A stretch of 64,000 nt of DNA, from the NCBI RefSeq assembly GCF_001625305.1, contig NW_017804487.1:1145023-1209022 (forward strand), given 5' to 3'. The translations under genes and the position numbers were made by a program. This document shows positions 10,801 through 21,210 of the stretch, piece by piece; the stretch's first letter is position 1, and the number at the start of each line of letters is the position of its first letter. The notes below the pieces were generated by a model. That model was given only the letters and a program-made list of their open reading frames with translations, was not told the DNA's origin and made no database searches. Source of the stretch: Branchiostoma belcheri (taxonomy: Eukaryota > Chordata > Leptocardii > Amphioxiformes > Branchiostomatidae).

Positions 10801-11963
10801 CGTCACACATTGTGTGATTTTTTTGTCTGTATCTCCTACGAACCATACATGGTTTGCAGTTTGCAGTGTTTGTGCTATTTCTCCTGCAATGTTTTTATTT
10901 TCTCATTTTACATGAGCATGGCTCTAAGGCTAACATTGAAGGTCATCAACTGTATTGCTGTACATGTTACCAGTAGTGATCATTATGATCTCACAATGAA
11001 AAGAAGAACACGGTTAAGGTTTTTAAAATACACAATAATCCTTACACCATAGAAGGTTGTCATCCCTAGAAAGGTTGTCATTTTCTGAACTAGTCTTTAC
11101 GCTATAAAAGGCTAAAAAGAGCGTGCCTTACAATTAGAAATGTGTTTTTTTTTTACCAAAAAAACGGACGAAAAGCATAGGACATTTTGAACAGCTATAT
11201 ACTCAGCCTTAAAATTTATCTCACAAATTAAGATTATTTCTAAGAGAGAAACGTTCTAATTCTAAGGTTAATATGACATGAAACCAAGTATGAAAGGTTT
11301 TTGGGCCTCAGGATACTGTTGGATGGGCGTCCGGACCGTCCGTGACGCCTGAATCTGCTGGGGTCTACTATTAGAATGTAGCTTTTACGACAAGCCGGAA
11401 CATGCCGGCCTTGTGCGGCAGTTATGAATCGGCACTGTACTGATCTATGGCAATCTGGGTTCCGCCCTCCATAGTTAGGCCACAGAAAGTAAATTTTCTG
11501 GATGGCATCCTCCGCAAACTCCGAATCTAACGAGATAGGGCGAAAAAAAACAGGCGGGCAAAAAACAAGATTCCTACATTTTCAACTTTTGACATCGTAA
11601 ACCTTGTTCAACATCAAACGATACCCATATTGTACTACGTTTACCGTCAACTATTAAAACATCCATTTCTAACTGACACAATTTTGAAAATTAAAGTTTT
11701 CAGTCATTGTACATGGTTTTGACGCAGAGTGACATGTGGTTCATGTCATGCGGCCAGCCTATGTAGTCCCTGTAATCGGAAAGGATCCGTGTAAACAAAT
11801 AAACAGTCAACAAACGTTTTAACATTTATCATATGTAGATATTGCTTCCTACTACGATTTTATCCTTTAGTGTTTCCTTTGAGAACCTTGAGCGATTTTT
11901 GCCCGTTCCCTAACTTCTTCATTTTCTTCTTGCAATCAGACGGTCTTGGTTCATACATTCTTC
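10801..11963. other. Intergenic stretch with a MITE relic
   Basis: Positions 11390-11560 contain pieces of family A (GACAAGCCGGAACATGCCGG, a GGCCACAGAAAGTAAATTTT end and GGATGGCATCC), as does 22025-22080. No coding signal was found, and no clear AATAAA follows the FReD stop. Confidence 0.4.
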
Positions 11964-12238
11964 TGTTTGCCTGTATGTTTATAGTGTTTAGCACCAATGC
12001 CTGTATGTGGATAGTGTTCAGCACCAAGGATAGGTTTGTTTGCCTGTATGTGTATATTGTTTAGCACCAAGGACAGGTTTGTTTGCCGGTATGTGTAGTA
12101 TTTAACACCAATGCCTTTATGTGGACAGTGTTCAGCACCAAGGACAGGTTTGTTTGCCTGTGTATGTTAATTGTTTACCACTAAGGACAGACATGTTTGC
12201 CTGAATAAGGATAGTTTTCAGCACCAAGGGCAGGCATG
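11964..12238. repeat. 43-bp minisatellite, left block (about 6 diverged units)
   Basis: Units follow the pattern TGTTTGCCTGTATGTGGATA, GTGTTCAGCACCAAGGACAGG with substitutions and small deletions. The same unit occurs as a cleaner 10-copy array at 20773-21210, on the other side of the repeat-protein gene. Confidence 0.85.
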
Positions 12239-12500
12239 AAAAGGAACGCTACAGTAGCAAGGTACATGTATTTGTACTGTACTGTTCCCAGATATTTGTG
12301 CTACCGTCAAGTAGTTAAAAGTCGTTCCATCGTCATCAGTACTAGAACGTCACAGTTATCATCATTGTACTGCGGTGTTCTAGAACAACCTTTACATTGT
12401 TGTAGCGTTGCTGCGGTGCAGTGAACAAACACAACGACACTTTCGAGAATGCCGCACGTGTATTTCTCACGCTCCTCGTTGTGTTATCCCATGTGATAAA

Positions 12501-12990
12501 ATGGGAGTGTTAGATAGGACCGCGTCAGCGTTCCTAACAGTAGCACACGCCCTGTCAGTGCTCAGGCCTGGCGGGAAGAGTCGGGATGGCCAGCACAAAC
12601 TGAACGTGACTGTTCACGAGGGGAAGGTCGGCCGCCAGAGCCAGAGCAAGTATCTAGTGACACTTCGTGTCGGGAAAGAAAAGAAGACAACAAAGAAGAA
12701 GAGATCAGACGGTCTCCTCTGGGATTACGGGGCCGAATTCTTACACTGGACGCCGGCAGACCCACTGATCCTTAAACTCCGCAAGGCAAAGCGGTGCAAA
12801 GACAAGACCGTCGCCGTGCTTTCTCTAGATGTCGCAGCTGCAATAGAGTCGGTGGACGGCTTGCCGAACCGATGGTGGTATGCCTTGGATAGAATCGACA
12901 AAAGCGGGCGTCAGAAGGAAGAGGCATTCCTGCAAGTCACGGTGACTGTCGATGGTGTGGAGGGGAAACTTGGTTCTACTCAGGACCAAG
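12501..12990 (+). CDS. Exon 1: C2-like N-terminal domain
   Basis: The exon encodes 163 residues plus one base. The strand pattern resembles a C2 beta-sandwich: HKLNVTVHEGKV, then KYLVTLRVGKEKK, WDYGAEF, a DPLILKLRKAK strand, TVAVLSLDVAAAI, a GLPNRWWYALD segment and the final AFLQVTVTV. The order (first strand, basic second strand, W-x-x-x-F, L-x-L-x-V-like strand, W-x-x-L) matches C2 domains. The aspartates that bind calcium in classical C2 loops are not obvious, so calcium-independent lipid or protein binding would be expected. This assignment is by eye only. Confidence 0.55.
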
Positions 12991-15900
12991 GTAAGTCTGT
13001 ATCTTTGTATGTTAGCGCCCTTATGTTATAGCCGTAGAGGAAACTTACTTTTACTAATACATGGTTCTGCTTTGCTTTTACGGTTTGGCCGAACCGGCGT
13101 TCAAGAGGTCGAAGCACCAGAGTTTCCACCTTCCATAGAACAGATTTGCGTTTGAATCTTTGAAAAAAAAAGTTGTTATATTGAACAAAGCAGGCTCATT
13201 TCCAAAGCAAAATTCTACTTTGATAATAACACAATAGAAAACGTTCCATCCTATTGCTATTTGGGCCTAAGTCTCACTTCATCAGGTAGCTTTATCCTAG
13301 CTAAAAAACAGTTATCACTGAAGGCGCGTAAAGCCATTAATAGTTTCAAATCAATTATCCGTTCATCAGTCTCACCACGTAGCCTCCTAAAGATATTTGA
13401 CACATGTGTAAAGCCGATCCTTCTGTACGAATGTCAAATATGGGGGACAGAACATCTACATGATACCTCACCTGTTGAAAATGTACACAACCATTTCTGT
13501 AAAAATGTTATTGGTGTTTTAGTAATAGTAGCAATGTCGCCTGTAGAGCAGAATTAGGTAGGTTTTCTTTAGATATAGATGTTTGTCTGTGTATAGTATA
13601 TATTCTGGTTACGTCTGTTCCAATTGTATTCAACTTCACACCCCTTCAAATGGATGCGCTCCTCTTACAGCAAAGTCTTCCGACAAATACCCGTAGACGA
13701 ACTTTATTGCAACGTGGTAAAGACATATTAGATCACAATGGATACTCCTTTTTGTGGTATTCCAATAACTCACATTGTGACCTTGAACATGTTGGTAAAA
13801 TACTGAGAAGAAGACTTACATATATGCATTTACAAACATTTTTTCATAACTTGTCAATTGATACTGGTAAGTTAAGATTTTATGCCAAATCTAAAAAATA
13901 TATCTAGATCTAGCAGATTTCGAACTACGCTCTGCCATTAGCAAAATTAGAGTTAGTGCCCATCCACTGGAAATAGAGAGAGGCCGGTATAGAAGGCTAC
14001 CTGTATATGAAAGAATTTGTAAATATTGTAATGCAAAGGTTGTGGAAGACGAAACACACTTTATCTCAAATTGTTCGTTTTATAGCAACGCTCGAAATTA
14101 GTTGACTATTCAAACTTCTACAATTTATCCCAATTTCTTTAAACTTTCAGACAAAGAAAAAAATATTCTTCTGTTAACTTCCCAAAACCCACAAATTTTG
14201 GAAAAGTTGGGACATTTAACGTCGGTTTCCAAAAGAGGACTCAAACCCTTCCGACATAGTTTTAGACAAAGCTATATAAACTACTTTTCATTATGTTGAT
14301 ATCAGTTATTCTATAATCTGTTTCAATATTGTTGTATGTGTATGACTTGCAATTAGCCTCCGGCACGAATTTGCAATAAACTTCTTAATTCTTAATTAAC
14401 TTATGTATAATGTACACGGTATCCGCGCATTGTATAATTTTATTCAGACCGTGCCAAGCCAGTCCAGGAGACTGTGCAGCCAGCAGCGCCAGAGAACCCA
14501 GAGACCACCTCTCCACCATCCGCGGGCGGAGATGCCGTAGCCGCTCCCTCATCAACAAGCTCGGCGCCCAGTCAGTCTGCCAAGCCGTCTACCAAAAGAA
14601 AGGTCAAGCTAAGGCGAGAGCATGGTCGATCAATTTCCCAAGATGGGGAGACAATTCAGTATACCCAAGATCGGGAGATAAATAATGATACCCAAGATGT
14701 GGAGATAAATAAGGATACCCAAGATGGGGAGATCGATGAGGATACTCAAGATGTGGAGATCGATGAGGATACCCAAGATGGGGAGATTGATGAGGATACC
14801 CATGATGTGGAGATCAATGAGGATACCCAAGATGGGGAGATTGATGAGGATACCCAAGATGTGGAGATCAATGAGGATACCCAAGATGGGGAGATTGATG
14901 AGGATACCCAAGATAGGGAGATCGATGAGGATACCCAAGATAGGGAGATTGATGAGGATACCCAAGATGGGGAGATCGATGAGGATACCCAAGATGTGGA
15001 GATCGATGAGGATACCCAAGATGGGGAGATTGATGAGGATACCCAAGATAGGGAGATCGATGAGGATACCCAAGATAGGGAGATCGATGAGGATACCCAA
15101 GATGGGGAGATTGATGAGGATACCCAAGATAGGGAGATTGATGAGGATACCCAAGATGGGGAGATCGATGAGGATACCCAAGGTTGGGAGATCGATGAGG
15201 ATACCCAAGATGTGGAGATCGATGAGGATACCCAAGATGTGGAGATCAATGAGGATACCCAAGATGTGGAGATCAATGAGGATATCCATGATGGGGAGAT
15301 CAATGAGGATACCCAAGATGTGGAGATCAATGAGGATACCAAAGATGTGGAGATCAATGAGGATACCCAAGATGTGGAGATCAATGAGGATACCCAAGAT
15401 GGGGAGATCGATGAGGATACCCAAGATGGGGAGATCAATGAGGATACCCAAGATGGGGAGATCAATGAGGATACCCAAGATGTGAAGATCAATGAGGATA
15501 CCCAAGATGTGGTGATCAATGAGGATACCCAAGATGTGAAGATCAATGAGGATACCCAAGATGTGGAGATCAATGAGGATACCCATGATGGGGAGATCAA
15601 TGAGGATACCCATGATGGGGAGATCAATGAGGGTACCCAAGATGTGGAGATCAATGAGGATACCCAAGATGGGGAGATCAATGAGGATACCCATGATGGG
15701 GAGATCAATGAGGATACCCAAGATGTGGAGATCAATGAGGATACCCAAGATGTGAAGATCAAAGAGGATACCCAAGATGGGGAGATCGATGAGGATACCC
15801 AAGATGGGGAGATCAATGAGGATACCCAAGATGTGGAGATCAATGAGGATACCCAAGATGTGAAGATCAATGAGGATACCCAAGATGTGAAGATCAATGA

Positions 15901-18900
15901 GGATACCCAAGATGTGAAGATCAATGAGGATACCCAAGATGTGGAGATAAATGAGGATACCCAAGATGTGGAGATCGATGAGGATACCCAAGATGGGGAG
16001 ATCGATGAGGATACCCAAGATGTGGAGATCGATGAGGATACCCAAGATGGGGAGATCAATGAGGATACCCAAGATGTGGAGATCAATGAGGATACCCAAG
16101 ATGGGGAGATCAATGAGGATACCCATGATGGGGAGATCAATGAGGATACCCAAGATGGGGAGATCAATGAGGATACCCAAGATGTGGAGATCAATGAGGA
16201 CACCCAAGATGGGGAGATCAATGAGGATACCCAAGGTGGGGAGATCGATGAGGATACCCAAGATGGGGAGATCGATGAGGATACCCAAGATTGGGAGGTC
16301 AATGAGGATACTCAAGATGTGGAGATCGATGAGGATACCCAAGATTGGGAGGTCAATGAGGATACTCAAGATGAGGAGATCGATGAGGATACCCAAGGTT
16401 GGGAGACAAGTCAGAATACCCAAGATGGGGACACAGAAGGCACATTAGAGATAACCTCTACTACAGGAAAGGGCAGGCCACGCTGTTCCTCAGTCTCATC
16501 GGAAGGAGAGGCGGGAACGTCAGAGAGCAGCCGCCGCACGGACACATCACCACCGTCCGCAGCCGGCGATGTCGCAGACGACAAGCCGGAGTCTCCCCCA
16601 ACAACATCCAGCCCACCTGTCTCATCCAACACACCGGACCAGACCGGTACAAGCTGCAAATGGGAGGGTGATGTCATGGCGGGCCCAGAGGGTCACTCAT
16701 CTCGTGACAAGGACGTGGACGTCTCCCCTGTATCCATTGATGTGGACATTTCCACTGGATACATGGACTCCGGACGGGGTGAAGGTAAGAGGCTTTATAG
16801 ATCTGTTATTTCTAACTACTATCTGCAAATGAACTCTCCGATAAATGTACACTTTTTGTTAGCGTCATTTCTTTGCAAATATCTTCTTTTCAGACCACAG
16901 TCATGCCCGTAGCCAGGGGGGGTTCGGAGGGTTCGGAAGAACCCCCCCCCACAAGGCTCAAAGGTCCACTTTTTGGTCCACTTTTTATGTAAAGGTCCAC
17001 TTTTTGGTCCACTTTTTATGTAAAGGTCCAAGATTTTTGTTGAAAAGATGGACTGTAATCGTAGAAAAACTGCTCCCTTTGTCTTGGAAATCCTCTCAAA
17101 AACGCATGAAATGCCATTTTAGAAGGTTCATTTTTCAAAATTTTCCGGGGGCTCCTAGTACTACCGTAGTCCTAGGAACCTCGCGCCTTCGGCGCTCGAG
17201 GTCCCCTCAAGCAGTGGGTCGAACCCCCCCATTCAAAATCCTGGCTACGGGCATGACAGGTAAATACAGACCACTCTTTAGTGAGGAAAGTTAGCTTTAA
17301 TTTGGTAGTAGAATAATTAACTACAGCATAACACAGAAAAACAACCACTATAAAGTGAACGCCAATTCTATCTGATTCAGACCCTGGCAAGCCCGGGTTT
17401 CCGGGGAAGACTGTACCGTTAGAGAAGTCAGAAACTTCAGTGCCTGTTACACTGATAGTAAAATAATCGCACTTGCAGACGAGAAGACAGAGTCTTCCCC
17501 AACAACAGGCCAGACATCCAGACCACCTGCCTCATCCAACACACCGGACCAGGCAGCTACGAGTGGCAGTGGAGAGGGCGATGTCATGGTGGGCCCAGAG
17601 GGTCACTCATCTCGTGACAAGGACGTGGAAGTCTCCCCTGTATCCATTGATGTGGACAGTTCCACTGGATATATTGACCCCGGCCGGGGTCATGGTAAGA
17701 GGCTTCTTATATCTGGTATATGTTTAATTATTTCTGCACCGTTAGATGTAGACTCTCTGTTAACGTCGTATCTTTGGATATATCTTCCTATTAGAGGTAA
17801 ATACAAGCCACTCTTTAATAAGGAAAGATCCATTGATTTTAATGTTTACCTTCCCAGAAGGAAAACGTATTGTTTTTCCTCAGTTTTTTTTCCTCTTGTT
17901 CTTCACCAAACAATTAAGGTCAATGACCTGGACCAAACGTCTGTCACCATGGTAACTAGTATTGAAGCAGTGTTGGGTTACATTTTATAGCAGGATAGAG
18001 TTGGAGAGGCCCTCACCATTATATGAATTGTTTTTTTATTAAGACTAAACAGGGCAGTAGTTTGAGGTAGACCATGTGAAGGTAAATGGCATGCATTTGC
18101 TTTGCGAATGTTACATTTCTAGTTAGTAAAATAATTTGCTACAAAACAACCAAGAAAAACGAAAGTGAACGTTAATTCTATTCAGACCCAGTCGAGCCCG
18201 GGTTCTCCGAGAAGACGGTAACGTTAGAGAAGCCGGGGACTTTAGAAGCGCTGAAAGAAATGATTGAAGGCGCGGAGCTCGAGGTTCCACAAATGGCCAC
18301 TACTGTGGACAACGACTCTGGACAGGGTCAAGGTAAGAGACGTCTGAAGTTCGATCTGTAACTAGACTATTAAGTATCGGCCTTTCTTTATACATAACCT
18401 AGGATCTTCCTCTGAAGGGTAATATATACTAGCAGGTTTTAGAATAAAGCAAGTGCCTGTTACACTGATAGTAAAATAATCGCAGTTGCAGACGACAAGC
18501 CAGAGTCTTCCCCAACAACAAGCCCGACATCCAGCCCACCTGCCTCATCCAACACACCGGACCAGGCAGCTACGAGTGGCAAAGGGGAGGGCGATGTCAT
18601 GGCGGGCCCAGAGGGTCACTCATCTCGAGACAAGGACGAAGAGAAGCCAGAAACGTCAGCGGAGCTGAAAGAAATGATTGAAGGCGCGGAGCTCGAGGTT
18701 CCACAAGTGGCCACTACTGCGGGCTGCCACACAGAGGACAACTCCGGACGGAGTCAGGGTAAGAAGTGTCTGAAGTTCGATCTGTAACTAGACTATCTAG
18801 TTACGGATATTCTTATCATACAACCTAAATCTTTTCTTCTCAGGGGTAAATACAGGTAGTTTTTTTTTAGAATAAGAGAAGTACTCGTCAAAAAGTCGCT

Positions 18901-19873
18901 AGAAAAATTTACTGCAGAAAATCACTGAAAAATTTCCCTTTGTTATCTGGTAGATATCTTTGCCCTGGTAAGAGGATTCTTTCCAGTTGAGGCCTCATCC
19001 CTTTACTGAATTGTCAGTTCGGCTTCAGTAGACAGTTCCAAACTATCATTATGAACATTAAAAAAGCCACTGCACCGATAGAAGATTCTTGTGCCCTTGG
19101 GAAAGGCACTTTACACAACTTTCCTGAGTATTGCCTTGTCCTGTATTCGTCCTCTGCGTTAGTGGCGGCATAAATAAGTTGATATAACTTGAGTGTGCTG
19201 TCGCCATGTCTAGTCATGAACTGTACGGCATATAAAACAACTATTCTACAACCATTTCACAGCCATTCGAAAGGTAGGCTCGTGTTAAACAAATGGTTAT
19301 AACTAAAAAGATATTTACCATTCAAAAATGTGAACTTTTTATCCAGCCCCAGCCGAGACCGAGCCCCCAAAAGACACGGTGTCACCAGACAACTCTACCA
19401 GCGACGCGGACTCAGACAGGCCTGACACGGCATCATCTCCACAGGGAGGAGGAGTGACTCTTCCACTTACCAACCCACCACCCCGCCACAAGGATGCAGA
19501 TGACCCGACGTACGAATTATTAATCTGGTCAATCGAAGACAAGTGGGGGGACATAATGTCGAAGAGACAGTATGCGGATGAACTTTATACTTATGCCAAC
19601 ACCCTCCGATCGAAGCTCGAGGCGACCGTCCCTCACGTTCTAAATTACACCGTCATTAAAAATCTGGCGGCAAAGGTGCCCAAGTGCCCGGATTACGAGT
19701 TACCAGACACACAGGGGATGAGTTTAGAGGATCTTCAACACATCAGAGACACTCTGACTAAGTTATTGAAAAAGGAAGAGGAGCGGGCAACGTACCTCAG
19801 ACGATGGTACATAGATGAATTATGTGCAGTGGCCATGCGGGAAGCGCCTCAAGTCTTGGAAACACTAAAGTAA
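12501..19873 (+). CDS. C2-like / acidic 9-residue-repeat protein gene, six exons
   Basis: Exons 12501-12990, 14448-16784, 17479-17694, 18186-18332, 18492-18758 and 19347-19873 have good GT/AG borders and join into 1,328 codons including the stop. All five introns are in phase 1, so the four internal exons are symmetric and can duplicate without frameshift. Predicted layout: residues 1-163 C2-like domain; about 227-828 some 66 copies of a 9-residue acidic repeat; 870-1152 Ser/Pro/Thr-rich modules in several copies; 1153-1327 a unique C-terminal domain. No signal peptide or membrane segment is seen, so a cytoplasmic or nuclear protein is likeliest. I do not recognise a named orthologue. An in-frame ATG at 12408 would add 31 residues; I prefer 12501 because its context is AAAATGG and the added residues look unlike a domain. 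Confidence 0.75.
13160..14400 (+). mobile_element. LINE 3' fragment in intron 1
   Basis: Broken plus-strand frames encode the end of a non-LTR retrotransposon polyprotein. They include YLGLSLTSSGSF with KARKAINSFKSIIRSS and YECQIWG (13258-13550), then QSLPTNTRRRTLLQRG (13660), then a CKYCNAK-VEDETHFISNC zinc-knuckle-like segment (14010-14085). The copy ends in a tail with TTTGCAATAAACTTC and a TTAATTCTTAATT run near 14395. Frameshifts and stops separate the pieces, so it is dead. It accounts for most of intron 1 of the repeat-protein gene. Confidence 0.75.
14448..16784 (+). CDS. Exon 2: acidic 9-residue repeat array plus first type-A module
   Basis: A 2,337-bp exon from TTATTCAG to GAAG|GTAAGA. 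Its first 60 residues are Pro/Ser/Ala-rich and end with a basic patch (KRKVKLRREHGRS). Then comes the array of units DEDTQDGEI or NEDTQDVEI, and finally a Ser/Thr/Pro-rich tail (residues about 870-942) with SSNTPDQ, GDVMAGPEGHSSRDKD and SPVSIDVD. This tail is the same module as exon 3 and the head of exon 5. The frame is kept throughout. Confidence 0.8.
14638..16440 (+). repeat. Coding 27-bp minisatellite, about 66 tandem units
   Basis: The unit is GATGAGGATACCCAAGATGG followed by GGAGATC. Because 27 is a multiple of three, copy-number changes keep frame. Variation is concentrated at a few sites: GAT/AAT (Asp/Asn) at the first codon, GGG/GTG/AGG/TGG (Gly/Val/Arg/Trp) at the sixth, GAG/AAG at the seventh, and CAA/CAT. 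Asp-type units dominate about 14730-15240, Asn-type units the centre, and Trp/Asp-type units the end, so blocks have expanded separately. The minus strand is also free of stops in two frames over most of the array; I treat these as shadows. Confidence 0.95.
16901..17256. mobile_element. MITE with 17-bp perfect inverted ends in intron 2
   Basis: The ends TCATGCCCGTAGCCAGG and CCTGGCTACGGGCATGA are exact inverses, bounding 356 bp with G-runs, C-runs and an internal duplicated segment GGTCCACTTTTTGGTCCACT. CAG on each side may be the target duplication. The empty arrangement is visible in the next intron near 17790, where GGTAAATACA-GCCACTCTTTA continues without the element. Confidence 0.85.
17381..17440 (+). 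pseudogene. Relic of a type-B exon
   Basis: After a GATTCAG acceptor the sequence ACCCTGGCAAGCCCGGGTTT and on to GTTAGAGAAG parallels the start of exon 4 (18186). It then jumps, after GAAACTTCAG, into TGCCTGTTACACTGATAGTA, which elsewhere is intron sequence ahead of exon 5. There is no donor and the frame hits a stop. This is the breakpoint of the tandem duplication that produced the extra modules. Confidence 0.75.
17479..17694 (+). CDS. Exon 3: type-A module
   Basis: Exactly 72 codons between CTTGCAG and CATG|GTAAGA, phase 1 on both sides. It repeats the tail of exon 2 with a few changes: SSNTPDQAATSG, GDVMVGPEGHSSRDKD, SPVSIDVDSSTGY. The segment is low in hydrophobic residues and rich in Ser/Thr/Pro/Gly, so probably disordered. 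Confidence 0.75.
17836..18120. repeat. Copy of a dispersed CCATGG-centred repeat (family E)
   Basis: Contains GAAGGAAAACGTATTG, then AATGACCTGGACCAAACGTC and TGTCACCATGGTAACTAG. Related sequence occurs at 21691-21798 and as both arms of an inverted repeat at 35918-36157. The trailing AGACCATGTG...GCATGCATTTGCTTTGC is also shared with 36262-36302. Confidence 0.65.
18186..18332 (+). CDS. Exon 4: type-B module
   Basis: Forty-nine codons, phase 1 on both sides, between TATTCAG and CAAG|GTAAGA. It encodes a short acidic helix-like segment, EALKEMIEGAELEVPQ, followed by MATTVDNDSGQGQ. The core recurs in the second half of exon 5 and the start in the relic at 17381. Confidence 0.75.
18492..18758 (+). 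CDS. Exon 5: fused A+B module
   Basis: Eighty-nine codons, phase 1 on both sides. The first 53 or so residues are type A (DDKPESSPTT through EGHSSRDKD); the rest is type B (ELKEMIEGAELEVPQ, VATTAGC). The junction lies near 18645-18655, inside what are separate exons elsewhere, so the exon arose by unequal exchange or loss of an intron between an A and a B exon. Confidence 0.75.
19347..19873 (+). CDS. Exon 6: unique C-terminal domain and stop
   Basis: Begins after a TTTTATCCAG acceptor, completing an alanine codon, and ends at TAA (19871-19873). After a Pro/Ser/Asp-rich linker (to about residue 1205) it encodes roughly 120 residues predicted as mainly helical: YELLIWSIEDKWGDIMSK, YADELYTYANTLRSKLEA, LQHIRDTLTKLLKKEEER and YLRRWYIDELCAVAMREA. 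The helical bundle with conserved-looking Trp/Tyr positions could be a protein-interaction domain, but I cannot assign it to a named family. Confidence 0.75.
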
Positions 19874-20331
19874 TATGTAAAGGAGGAAAGGGTCCACAAC
19901 TCTGAAACGGTCGATCGTCGTTTAACAGATCCCGTGCATAGGTTGCCATTTCATGATGATTTCAGATTGAGTCAGACCAACACTTTTAACTTTTTGACAA
20001 AATGTCGGTATTCATTTCCATCTACCAGCAATGAATTGACAATATCTTGGAGTCGACAATACCTTGGAAAATGTTGATGTATTCACCTTTAGTTGAAAAT
20101 TAAAAGACGACCTCCTTCAAATTACAATACCAAACACAGGACTCAAGTTTTCATTTGGTTGTTTCTATGGTGACTGGTGCCTCAGATGACCAAGCTGCTC
20201 TCGTTATGACTATGGGTACATCTATGTGCAATTACTCCGGTACACTGTACGTGTCAGTGACAGAACGTGTATGTTGAATGGAACAGGAACTAGTCATTTG
20301 GTGACTACACGGAAATATACTAAAATTTGTC

Positions 20332-20337
20332 AATAAA
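20332..20337 (+). terminator. Candidate poly(A) signal of the repeat-protein gene
   Basis: AATAAA about 460 bases after the stop codon is followed within 40 bases by a TG-rich stretch (GGGTGTTTG, CTGTCTTGTCC), the usual arrangement for cleavage and polyadenylation. Confidence 0.55.
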
Positions 20338-20772
20338 GTATTGGGTGTTTGCCAATTTCCAGCTGTCTTGTCCTTACGTTATTCCACTCAAAGAGAGTAG
20401 ATATATTTTAATTTCCCGTGATAGTGTTCTTACCTGTAGTGTGTAGGAAGAACGAAGGTGAGGTTGTTTTTCCAGCCAAATCTTTGGAAGATGCACGCCA
20501 CGGTTGTGGACGCAGCTTTGTGGACTTTTAAAAACACCGCGTTCTTTACCTTCTCTCTACAGGCACCGCTGGAGACGCTTACTCTCGTGGAGAAAATATG
20601 ACATAAATTTGCTTAATTTACATAAAACTACATTACATTAAAACATAAAAAATAATGAGAGAATCATACAAAGGATGATCTTTAGAACAACCGTCGAAAT
20701 GTTAGACCTGTAATATTTTAGCACAAAATCCAAACATCAGGGTATCAGTACTAGTGTTTTGTTGTTTTATTC

Positions 20773-21210
20773 TGTGTGTGGATAGTGCTCAGCACCAAGG
20801 ACAGCCATGTTTGCCTGTATGTGGATAGTGCTCAGCACCAAGGACAGGCATGTTTGCCTGTATGTGGATAGTGCTCAGCACCAAGGACAGCCATGTTTGC
20901 CTGTATGTGGATAGTGTTCAGCACAAAGGACAGGCAGGTTTGCCTGTGTGTGGATAGTGTTCAGCACCAAGGACAGGCAGGTTTGCCTGTGTGTGGATAG
21001 TGTTCAGCACCAAGGACAGACGTATATGCCTGAATGTTGATAGTGTTCAGCACCAAGGACAGGCGTGTTTGCCTGTATGTGGATAGTGTTCAGCACCAAG
21101 AACAGGCATGTTTGCCTGTGTGTGGATAGTGTTCAGCACCAAGGACAGACGTATTTGCCTGTATGTAGATAGTGTTCAGCACCAAGGACAGGCATGTTTG
21201 CCTGTATGTG
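20773..21210. repeat. 43-bp minisatellite, right block (10 units)
   Basis: Ten regular copies of a 43-bp unit with GGATAGTGTTCAGCACCAAG and GACAGGCATGTTTGCCTGT. Each good unit contains the hairpin ACAGGCA-TGTT-TGCCTGT, a perfect 7-bp stem. The first three units share GTGCTCAGC and the later ones GTGTTCAGC, indicating block amplification. It is the same family as 11964-12238. Confidence 0.95.

Noticed and set aside
12408-12500. Alternative upstream start of the C2-like gene
   Set aside because: It is in frame, but the 31 extra residues are cysteine-rich and unlike the domain, and the ATG at 12501 has a better context. It cannot be excluded without a transcript end.
14630-16423. Open frames of 597 and 518 codons on the minus strand of the repeat array
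   Set aside because: They are translations of the 27-bp repeat in other frames (HILGILIDL- and SWVSSLIS-type repeats). The plus frame alone continues into exons with conserved splice phase and non-repetitive domains.
14638-16440. CRISPR-like array
   Set aside because: Units are contiguous with no spacers, the period is a multiple of three inside an open frame, and the surrounding DNA is eukaryotic.
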